A DNA stretch of 64,000 bases, from positions 1,028,699 to 1,092,698 of the forward strand of contig NZ_WJXB01000001.1 in assembly GCF_009664975.1 (NCBI RefSeq), given 5' to 3'. The translations under genes were made by a program, and so were the position numbers. Position 1 is the stretch's first letter, and every line of letters starts with the position of its first letter. Shown here piece by piece: positions 56,868 through 64,000 of this stretch. A model generated the notes under the pieces. The model did no database searches and was not told where the DNA came from. It saw only the letters and a program-made list of their open reading frames with translations. Source of the DNA: Paenibacillus monticola. Lineage in GTDB: Bacteria > Bacillota > Bacilli > Paenibacillales > Paenibacillaceae.

Positions 56868-56876
56868 GGAGTTGCC

Positions 56877-57683
56877 TTAGTTATCCGGCAGAGTCGGCGT
56901 ATAGATGCAAACGTGCAGGTCCGGATGGTCAGCAAGACTTGCGAAGGAATGGATATCATAGGTTACAGCCTTAGTAGCATCTTGGGGCTGGATATAGACT
57001 CGGCTTACTTTTTTGCGCTGAATATTATGCAGCTTCCACATCTGTGCGAACTCAGCGCTTTCCGCACATAGCTGCTCTACGAGCTCCCTAAACCACGGGT
57101 CTTCCTGATGCTTGTCATAATAAGTTCTAAAGACAGCGACGGCGTGGAGCACGAATTCTTCCCAATTCACCATACGGTGGCGCAGCCAGGAATCAGTAAA
57201 CAACAAACGCAGCATCACCCGCTCTGACACTGGCAAAGCATTGAAATCAATGAGGATTTCGTTAGCCGCATCATTCCAGGCGAATACCTGTGTTCTTTCA
57301 TTCGTAATAAAGGCAGGGTAAGGCAGCAGGCTAATCATATTCTGCCACTGTGGATTCACCATCGTATCTATAGAAATAACTGCCTCAGGCTCATGGGGAT
57401 TCCATAGCTCCATCAGATGTTGACTCTCATCCGCACTCAACTGCAGTGCTCTTCCGATATTCTCGATAATCTCTCTGGATGCAGTGACTTCTCTCCCTTG
57501 CTCCAGCCAAGTATAGTAGGTCGCACTGACACCAGCTAGTGTTGCGACTTCTTCCCGCCGGAGTCCCGGTGTTCTCCGCTGGCTGTAAGAATCGTGAAAT
57601 CCTGCCTGTTCCGGCTGAAGCCGGTTCCGCCGTGATGTCAGAAACTCACCAAGTGTTTTGGATTTGCTATTTTCATTCAGCAT
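56877..57683 (-). CDS. XRE-family regulator with MmyB-like ligand-binding domain
   Basis: A 268-residue regulator. ATG 57683 lies 6 bases from AGAAGAGG. Residues about 8-85 form the XRE helix-turn-helix (RTPGLRREEVATLAGVSATY, WLEQGREVTASREI). Residues about 100-265 resemble the MmyB-like PAS-type ligand-binding domain (FITNERTQVFAWNDAANEIL, ...MVNWEEFVLHAVAVFR). Such proteins often control an adjacent oxidoreductase; here the aldo/keto reductase is next on the same strand. The inducer is unknown. Confidence 0.92.
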   Translation of the reverse strand: MLNENSKSKTLGEFLTSRRNRLQPEQAGFHDSYSQRRTPGLRREEVATLAGVSATYYTWLEQGREVTASREIIENIGRALQLSADESQHLMELWNPHEPEAVISIDTMVNPQWQNMISLLPYPAFITNERTQVFAWNDAANEILIDFNALPVSERVMLRLLFTDSWLRHRMVNWEEFVLHAVAVFRTYYDKHQEDPWFRELVEQLCAESAEFAQMWKLHNIQRKKVSRVYIQPQDATKAVTYDIHSFASLADHPDLHVCIYTPTLPDN

Positions 57684-57941
57684 CGTTAACCTCTTCTCCA
57701 CACCATCAATATTATTATTTTACCTCAACTGAGTCATTTCACAAATATTTCTACCCCGTCAACCCTAATGATCGGCAAGGTATTGTAGAGTACAAGACGC
57801 CATGATTGACAGCTTGCCGATAGCCAATGATCAATACGAGCTTGAAGATCACATAAGGGCAAGAATACTTCGGTAGCTACTTGCAACTATATTCCATTTG
57901 AAGGGTATAATTAACATAAAATAATAGAGGAGGAGAGATCA

Positions 57942-58511
57942 TTGAGAAAAATAAATAAACTACTCTTTTTAGTACTTGGCTTAATGATTTTACCGGGGAC
58001 TATGCTTTATGCTGCATCGAGCCAATCCGAAGTCTCAGTATATGTGAATAATGTGGTCCAAAAACAATCGGGAATATTGTCCGAAGGGGAGGCTTTCATC
58101 CCTGCTGAACAGTTGTCTGAAAATTTGTATGGGTTATTGTCTGTGGAGGAGTCAGGAAATACGGTTCGAATCTATAAGCCAAACGTAAACACGACTTTGC
58201 TTGATGACAAAGGAGGGATTTTCGGTAAGGTAAAAAGTCCTGCCCGTATTACATTTTCTACGCTAGTACAGGTGGATAATTTGAAAACGGAAATTTCAGA
58301 TATAAAAATTACGATCACCGATCCTGCAGACAAAACAGAAGTAATTGATACTCAACAGATTAATAATAAAGAGGAAAACTTTTGGTTCAAGTCTGTTGAA
58401 TTTACATACAACTTCAATACAAAAGGAAGCTATGCAATTCTAGTATATTTTAAAGATATTAATTCAGGGAAATGGTTTCCTGTTTCCGAAATTCGAATAT
58501 TTGGAATTTGA
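57942..58511 (+). CDS. Secreted protein with copper amine oxidase-like N-terminal domain
   Basis: A 189-residue protein; TTG 57942 follows GAGGAGGAG. A signal peptide (LFLVLGLMILPGTMLYAASS, residues 8-27) is followed by a stalk-like segment EVSVYVNNVVQKQSGILSEG and AFIPAEQLSENLYGLLSVEE, which resembles the copper-amine-oxidase N-terminal (stalk) domain. The second half is a beta-rich Ig-like module (KITITDPADKTEVIDTQQI). The function is unknown; it is probably attached to or released from the cell surface. Confidence 0.75.
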   Translation: MRKINKLLFLVLGLMILPGTMLYAASSQSEVSVYVNNVVQKQSGILSEGEAFIPAEQLSENLYGLLSVEESGNTVRIYKPNVNTTLLDDKGGIFGKVKSPARITFSTLVQVDNLKTEISDIKITITDPADKTEVIDTQQINNKEENFWFKSVEFTYNFNTKGSYAILVYFKDINSGKWFPVSEIRIFGI

Positions 58512-58553
58512 ATTATTCTGGAATCGGTGATTTGGAACTCAGAGTATAATCCT

Positions 58554-58625
58554 ACAAAAAAGTCTCGGCTTGTGACCTGCAATTCCATTATGGAATAGAC
58601 AGATTCTCATGCCGAGACTTTTTCA
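58554..58625. terminator. Bidirectional terminator between convergent secreted-protein genes
   Basis: AAAAAAGTCTCGGC (58556-58569) pairs with GCCGAGACTTTTT (58611-58623), with an inner hairpin ATTCCATTATGGAAT. A- and T-runs flank both sides. Confidence 0.85.
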
Positions 58626-58661
58626 TTCAAGACCGTTAGGCCCTGTTAATTTGGGGATTTA

Positions 58662-59189
58662 TTAAGGAGTATATTGTTGAGTAATTGCAGTTATCTTGCC
58701 ATCTTGAATCGTGATGTGATAAGGAGACTGGCTCAGATCAAAAACGTCTGTCTTGTTAAATTGAGCGATAAACTCTGGTAAAGTGAGCTGTTCATTCCAA
58801 TTAATATCGAGATCATTAATGTTTCCGGTATGATCGTAGATCTGCATGCTCACTGTAGCATTATCTGCGACAGGATAATCACTTAATGTATCACTGTCAT
58901 TCAAAATGTAGTAACCATCCAGTGCACCACCCAGTTCAGCGGCAGCCTCCGGATCTTGTTGGGCAAACACACGATCTGCTTCTGCGCCTTCATACCACTG
59001 AATTTCATCTGCTGTAATTATAGTAGCGCCATTGTCCGTCTGAAGCGCATGAATATAAACCGTAAGTTGCTGGCTCTTGGCACCGCTTTGCGCATCTACC
59101 CGTGTTCCAACTGTACTTGCCGTAGTAATGAGAGAAAGGAATAGCAGGACAAGAACAGGCAAGACATAAACTGACTTTTTCATAAACAT
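58662..59189 (-). CDS. Secreted hypothetical protein (175 aa)
   Basis: ATG 59189 lies 7 bases from GGGGGAG. The signal peptide spans residues about 3-30 (VYVLPVLVLLFLSLITTAST). The mature part has LTVYIHALQTDNGATIITADEIQWYEGAEADRVF in part, a segment GGALDGYYILNDSD, and a C-terminal PYHITIQDGKITAITQQYTP. These features look like a small beta-rich secreted domain of unknown function. It stands alone. Confidence 0.7.
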   Translation of the reverse strand: MFMKKSVYVLPVLVLLFLSLITTASTVGTRVDAQSGAKSQQLTVYIHALQTDNGATIITADEIQWYEGAEADRVFAQQDPEAAAELGGALDGYYILNDSDTLSDYPVADNATVSMQIYDHTGNINDLDINWNEQLTLPEFIAQFNKTDVFDLSQSPYHITIQDGKITAITQQYTP

Positions 59190-59389
59190 GAACAATCTCC
59201 CCCTTGGCCTTTGTAGAGCTCAGTGTCGTAAGCCTATATAGGTAATTACCCTTACTGATAGTTCTCAAACGGCATTATACCTCTATAAACGGAAGCATCC
59301 CGAAAAAGTTGCAATTATTTACGAAAACTAGTGGTTTCCAATTACTGGACGCCTAAGAATAGCAGATTAATAGAAATTTCGGCTTAGGA

Positions 59390-60586
59390 GTGATAGCAAA
59401 TGGCGGCAATCTGTTGAGCCAGTTTCTGGGCAGCAAAGAGAAGTTCATTGAGCAGGCCTCCAACAGCTTACAGGCGTATCTGACCCAAATAGAGTCTGCT
59501 TATCCGCTATTCCAGAACAATACGAGCCTGACAGAATACCTGAACGGTGCTTATCACAGTGACTGAAAGATAATTTATAACTATAAGAAAGAGATATTGC
59601 CAATCTTCTCGTTCACCTATTAGGGGAAGAAAGGGATCGATATGATCCATATCTATAAGAAGAATACCGAGGTATTATCGCTTAATCAGGATGTTGTCAA
59701 TGTAGATAAGCTCCCAGCAACGGTCGACAAGCAGCGGCTGCAAAAGCTGAAGCCCGAGGAAGGACTCTGGGTGCTGGAGCAACAACAAGATAGTGCTTCG
59801 TCAGGGCTGCGATATTATCGCAAACTCTACACGGACACCTACTCGAAGGAGCTGGGCTTTCTGATCTCCTCTTATAATTCGATGATTGCACGGATCGACG
59901 AGCTGACCAACACCGTACACAAGGTTGAGCTGATGAAGAAGGAAGCTGATTTCAAAATGCTTCAGGCGCAGATCAATCCGCACTTTCTATACAACACGCT
60001 GGAAACGATGCGTATGCATGCCGAGCAGAACGATGATCCCGATGTGGCTGAGATGGCTTGTTCACTAGGCAAGCTGCTGCGCTATAGTCTGTCGAAGAGC
60101 GAGAATGAAACCTCACTGCTGAGTGAAATTGAACATGTGGAGCACTATACAGCGATCCATAAAGTGCGCATGGGCTCACGGCTGGAAGTGGTCTGGGATA
60201 TTAGCGAGGACGTCGCCAGCAGGCTGAGTACCTTCCGCTGCCCGCGCTTTATTGTGCAGCCTATGGTGGAGAACAGCATTCAGCACGGCATCTCCAAGAA
60301 ACGGCGGAAAGGGATGATTACGATCTCGGTGGAGGATACCACGGAGGAGGTAGTGCTCACGATCGCCGATAATGGGGTGGGAATCCCACCGGAGCGGTTG
60401 GAGATTATCACCAAGGTGCTAAACGGGAGTCTGGCACCGGAGGACATTCCTTTTACAGGCGGCATCGGTCTGTATAACGTAAATGAACGGATTAAAGCTT
60501 TTTACGGTAACCCATTCGGTATTTCCATGACAAGCGTGGATGGCGAGGGCGCACAGTGCATCATCCGGTTGGGGAAGCAGATGTAG
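59390..60586 (+). pseudogene. Decayed YesM-type sensor histidine kinase
   Basis: One reading frame from about 59390 to 60586 encodes a truncated kinase, interrupted by in-frame TGA at 59564-59566 and TAG at 59621-59623. The first part (FLGSKEKFIEQASNSLQAYL, KIIYNYKKEILPIFSFTY) is the extracellular sensor domain; no transmembrane helix 1 precedes it. From ATG 59642 the frame is open for 314 codons: linker, His_kinase box with INPHFLYNTLETM and HATPase (QPMVENSIQHG, DNGVGIPPERL). Transmembrane segment 2 and most of HAMP are also missing. No response regulator follows. The fragment could still make a soluble kinase domain. Confidence 0.8.
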
Positions 60587-60596
60587 GTATATAAGA

Positions 60597-60633
60597 AGGC
60601 AGTTCATCCATTAGGAGGATCTGCTTTTTTAAT
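60597..60633 (+). terminator. Terminator after the decayed kinase
   Basis: GCAGTTCATCC (about 60599-60609) pairs imperfectly with GGAGGATCTGC (about 60614-60624), followed by TTTTTT. The rest of 60634-60821 is AT-rich and holds no visible gene. Confidence 0.6.
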
Positions 60634-60821
60634 TTATCTTTTTAATACTCAGATACAAAAAAAGAATGGATATATATAAATTTTATGGTAAATAAAACCG
60701 ATAAATAGAAGTCTAATGCTTTTTTGATAGATACATATGCATTTGCCACTTAGCGATTGACTAAGTACATACGATTATCGTGACTAATTTGTATTCATGT
60801 AAACGAAGAGGAGAAAGTAAT

Positions 60822-62084
60822 ATGAAAAAATGGTTGATTATCGGTTTTTTTGCAGTAATTTTGGCAGGAAGTGTATTTACGAGCGAACGCGGGCCCGTGC
60901 AGGCTGCAGCATCTGAAGGGTCTACGTTCTCGGATACGGCAGGACATTGGGCGGAAGCTGATATTCTGGCGGCTGTCCAAAAAGGTTATGTCGATGGGTA
61001 TCCAGAAGGAACCTTTCAGCCGGATAAGACCGTAGCTCGCTCTGAGTTTATTGCGATGATGATTCGTTCCCTGGGACAGACGTTGGATACCAGTGTGACT
61101 TCACCTTGGTATACCCCTTATGTTAAGGCTGCTACAAAGGCTGGATTTTATGTTGCTGGCGACTTCAGCTCCAACGATTGGAACGCTCCCCTGAGCCGGT
61201 TGGAATTGGCTAAAATCGCCGTTCGCGCCATTGGGAAATCAGCAAAAGAAGATACAGAATTTATGTATGTTGCCACCGCTAACGGAGTGTTATCCGGAAC
61301 AGGAAATGGGGAATTGGACGTAACCGGAACAACGACAAGAGCCCAAACGGTGACAGTCATTGAACGAATCTCGCGAATATTACTAGGGGAGACCTTGCCC
61401 ACAGATAAACTGGCCGTGGCTAATGCGGAAAAAGCGATGAACACTCCTAAAGACCAATGGGGAAGAGTCATCCGCACGACAAATCTTCCGAAAAATGCAA
61501 AAAATTATCCCTATATCCTCGAAAAGTATCCAAACGAAATGTATGAGATGGGTGTCCCATTCCATGATGCTATTATGCCGGCACAACTATATCTAACTAA
61601 TATTTATGTTCAACATAAACCAACTATGGATTCGTGGAAACAAAATGCCGAAGACTATTACAAATTACTATTAAATGTTGATTATCGAACCATAAATGAG
61701 AGCTGGGCTACTGAGTTATTTAGTCATATGAATAATTGGAATAGATTCCAAATAACTGAAATTAAAGAATATGTTGCTTGGGTAAAAAAGAATAAAGTTG
61801 TGACGGAAGGAACTCTTGAGGTTGAACCATCAATGGTGTTTTCCAGTAGTATAACTGGATGTTATTACATGCGAACTGAGTTTTCTTTTGTAATTAAAGA
61901 CTATAGCGAATACAAGGATATCTTTTATGACGAAAAGTTCAATGCTCATGAAAAACTCCAAAAGGGACACTTGTATTACGGTTTTGTTGATATTGGGCTT
62001 AGTACTACTGTTCAAGGGGGCGTCCGAAAAGTATCCAATGCTTCCTTATTTAATGAGCAGAGCATAATTCACAAAAAGAATTAA
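60822..62084 (+). CDS. S-layer homology (SLH) domain protein
   Basis: A 420-residue secreted protein; ATG 60822 follows AGAGGAG. A signal peptide covers residues about 4-30 (LIIGFFAVILAGSVF). Three SLH repeats span about 37-200: FSDTAGHWAEADILAAVQKG, then YVKAATKAGFYVAGDF, then FMYVATANGVLSGTG. The remaining 220 residues are a unique domain (NESWATELFSHMNNWNRFQI, MRTEFSFVIKDYSEYKDIFY) with no family I recognise. From about 61500 the DNA becomes visibly more AT-rich than the core genes, which may mark acquisition. The next gene starts 12 bases later. Confidence 0.85.
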   Translation: MKKWLIIGFFAVILAGSVFTSERGPVQAAASEGSTFSDTAGHWAEADILAAVQKGYVDGYPEGTFQPDKTVARSEFIAMMIRSLGQTLDTSVTSPWYTPYVKAATKAGFYVAGDFSSNDWNAPLSRLELAKIAVRAIGKSAKEDTEFMYVATANGVLSGTGNGELDVTGTTTRAQTVTVIERISRILLGETLPTDKLAVANAEKAMNTPKDQWGRVIRTTNLPKNAKNYPYILEKYPNEMYEMGVPFHDAIMPAQLYLTNIYVQHKPTMDSWKQNAEDYYKLLLNVDYRTINESWATELFSHMNNWNRFQITEIKEYVAWVKKNKVVTEGTLEVEPSMVFSSSITGCYYMRTEFSFVIKDYSEYKDIFYDEKFNAHEKLQKGHLYYGFVDIGLSTTVQGGVRKVSNASLFNEQSIIHKKN

Positions 62085-62096
62085 GGCGGATTGAGT

Positions 62097-62465
62097 ATGA
62101 ATAAGTTTAAAAAGATCAGTTCGAAAATCATTACTATCCTCTTACTTTACTCACTATTGATATCAATTTTTCCAAATATAATATTTGCAGCTGACTTAGT
62201 AACTGTCGATGAAGCTGGAAGTATCACTTTTAATACAACTAGTACTCAAGCAACAACCGGAATAAAATACCGAACTGTAGGATTCACAATAAATCGCTCT
62301 CCTAGTTGTAGCGCAGATGGTCAATGTATTCCGCAATCCAGTGCACATGGTGAAGTAAGGATTCAACAGGTGAATGAAGTTCCACACGGAGATAACACAG
62401 TTACCACTTATTTTAAAGTCCCTGAAGCTCTAGTATCTAAAGCTTTAGAGGAAGCTGGGCTCTAA
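62097..62465 (+). CDS. N-terminal fragment of a long secreted protein, cut by in-frame TAA
   Basis: ATG 62097 follows AAGGCGG by 7 bases. The first 35 residues are a basic start plus hydrophobic signal sequence (IITILLLYSLLISIFPNIIFAA). The mature part begins DLVTVDEAGSITF and contains SPSCSADGQCIPQ. A TAA at 62463-62465 ends it after 122 residues, but the same frame continues without another stop to the window end. This stop is therefore probably a nonsense mutation in a much longer gene that follows the SLH gene by 12 bases. Confidence 0.6.
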   Translation: MNKFKKISSKIITILLLYSLLISIFPNIIFAADLVTVDEAGSITFNTTSTQATTGIKYRTVGFTINRSPSCSADGQCIPQSSAHGEVRIQQVNEVPHGDNTVTTYFKVPEALVSKALEEAGL

Positions 62466-64000
62466 GATATTTCCTATGGAGGTACTATATATCTATCTTC
62501 TATTTTCCATGTTATTCACGGTACAACTGAAGAGAGTACAGACTATGTTGACCTTCAAGGCATAAAAAGTGCAGAAGCTTGGGCAGACCCAAGCGGCTTC
62601 AGACAATATTTTGATATTGCTGTACAATACCATGCAAAGTTTCCAGTCACCAAGATATACAAAAAAAGTACTGGAGAGCTAATTTCACAATCTAGCGTGG
62701 AAAACCCAAACGATTCAACGAAAAATTGGAAGGTCGGAGAAACCATCCATGCTGATCTTGATAAAACACTCACTGGTTCCGATGGTAAAACGTATACTCT
62801 CGTCAAATCATATCTCCAGTCAAAACATTACTTAAACGATCAAAATTATGTACAAACCGGGATTCCAGCAACTAATCCAGCTTTATTCAGCCGTAACTTT
62901 ACGACTTATCTCGGAGGAACTAATGTTATCGCGGTTTTCCAAGAAGATCCAGGCACTGTTATTATTCCTCCAACAGATCCAAGTCCTTGTAATGTGGTTA
63001 TTAACCCGCCCTCAAAGGCAACAATTATTTCTAATTCGACATTAGACCCTTCAGCAACAGGTGTTATTCGTGCGGATCGTCGGGATGCAGAACAATTTGA
63101 TGTAACGCAAGGTATTCCAACATCAGAAAGCCTATATGCAAATGTACTGGCCAAGAATTATCTCGATCAATACAAATTTGCTAATATGACAGGTACAGTA
63201 ACGTATACAGTCCCTGTTACCAAAACATACACGCTGAAATGGACGATACCTGGCATTGTTGCTGTACCACCTGCAACGAGTACTCCAGCTCAACCAAAGG
63301 AATTAGAACAAACAGTAACTAAGAATATAACCATAACCAGACCCTATTCCTATTGGCAGATAGACAATCTGGAGGTCTATAAGATTTCAAGAGCCATGCT
63401 AACTAACTATGCTCTGCCCAATGGATCGGTGGCTTTAAACCCCAGTGGATATACAGAGCCTTCACTTTCTACTGAAGACAGTACTAATGTAACCGACCAT
63501 GTAAAGCCATATGCCTGCGAAGCCATTGAAATGCCTGCGGAAACCATTTCCGGTACTACGACCCAACCTCAAGTTCCGGATCAGATCTCTGTATTCCAAA
63601 GCAAGGCAGAGTCAACGACCGGGAAAAACACGGTTAATAATGATTTTGTTGTCTTTAATGGGGCGACTATAATGGATAAAGCACCAGTTTCTCAATCGGC
63701 TCCTACACCGGGAAACTTACCGGCTCCAACGCAGATTGATCGAAATGTCCTTTTTGGTTCGAATTATATGATAAGTTCAACATTACTGAATAGAGCGAAC
63801 ACATCAAGCTCAGGATTGATTTACTACGATCTAATTCCAGGGAACGTCAATGGGGGTAGCAACAATTCTTTCCCGATTAACGGGATCAATACAATTACAG
63901 TACATACACCAGTAGTCAATTATTCTGTCCTGCCAGACGATAACCGTCCTTTCGATCAGCGGATGATCCCGGATATGACAAGAACGGTTCTTATCCTGGA
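62466..64000 (+). pseudogene. Continuation of the long secreted protein (at least 511 more codons, runs off window)
   Basis: Frame-continuous with 62097-62465 and open to base 64000. Ser/Thr/Pro/Asn-rich and beta-rich, with GETIHADLDKTLTGSDGKTY, PPTDPSPC, a segment FDVTQGIPTSESLYANVL, TVTYTVPVTKTYTLKWTIPG and HTPVVNYSVLPDD. These segments resemble the large Paenibacillus secreted proteins annotated with DUF5704, but I cannot confirm that family. No usable start lies just after the stop (GGAGG at 62479 is not followed by ATG/GTG/TTG in frame). The C-terminus is outside the window, so its full size is unknown. Confidence 0.55.

Overview
The window looks like the chromosome of a Paenibacillus-type, endospore-forming Firmicute. 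The evidence is the spoVAC-spoVAD-spoVAE germination/sporulation genes, the Bacillales-type ribosome-assembly/NAD cluster (yqeG-yqeH-aroE-yhbY-nadD-yqeK-rsfS-yqeM), strong AGGAGG ribosome binding sites with many TTG/GTG starts, YesM/YesN-type two-component systems beside sugar ABC importers, an S-layer-homology protein, and an unusual density of intracellular glycoside hydrolases. No tRNA, rRNA, CRISPR array or phage was recognised.

Layout. 1-480: 3' end of a putative GH127-like glycosidase. 480-870: two diverged copies of a small palindromic repeat. 875-3908: Asp/Glu racemase-like protein, DUF1537 acid-sugar kinase and BKACE enzyme (candidate acid catabolism). 3997-8018: Gly/His-rich membrane protein, AraC regulator and divergent GH3 beta-glucosidase. 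8089-9246: unknown protein. 9508-19055: regulon made of a GH30 enzyme, a YesM/YesN-like sensor/regulator pair, a lipoprotein plus two ABC permeases, and a GH42 beta-galactosidase; the GH30 gene and the binding-protein gene share one promoter/operator layout with a perfect cre match. 19108-19931: guanidine-I riboswitch driving ykkCD. 20028-22496: aldo/keto reductase and GH1. 22711-27932: mannitol PTS operon (mtlA, mtlR, mtlF, mtlD) behind a cre-like site. 28012-31430: M42 peptidase, a small membrane protein and spoVA genes. 31518-37088: transmembrane-less chemoreceptor signalling protein, then MoxR-DUF58-transglutaminase. 37179-43365: ribosome biogenesis/NAD cluster, with a cvfB-like gene inserted. 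43491-44261: 52-aa membrane protein and an IS1182-type remnant. 44262-55645: arabinan/arabinogalactan cluster (ArsR-type regulator with a large C-terminal domain; divergent GH51, ABC importer, GH43, second GH51, GH27, GH43). 55813-57683: XRE regulator and aldo/keto reductase. 57942-64000: secreted proteins, a decayed histidine kinase, an SLH protein and a very long secreted-protein reading frame broken by one in-frame stop and running off the window.

How it works together. Two separate oligosaccharide importers (13930-17034 and 47181-50450) lack their own ATPase gene and presumably share a distant MsmX-type ATPase. Imported oligosaccharides would be split in the cytoplasm, because none of the glycosidases shows a signal peptide. 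Catabolite control is suggested by perfect or near-perfect cre matches immediately downstream of -10 boxes. The most unusual items are the racemase/DUF1537/BKACE set, the shared GTCCAATT promoter architecture, the ArsR regulator with a putative ligand-binding half, and the interrupted giant secreted protein at the right edge.
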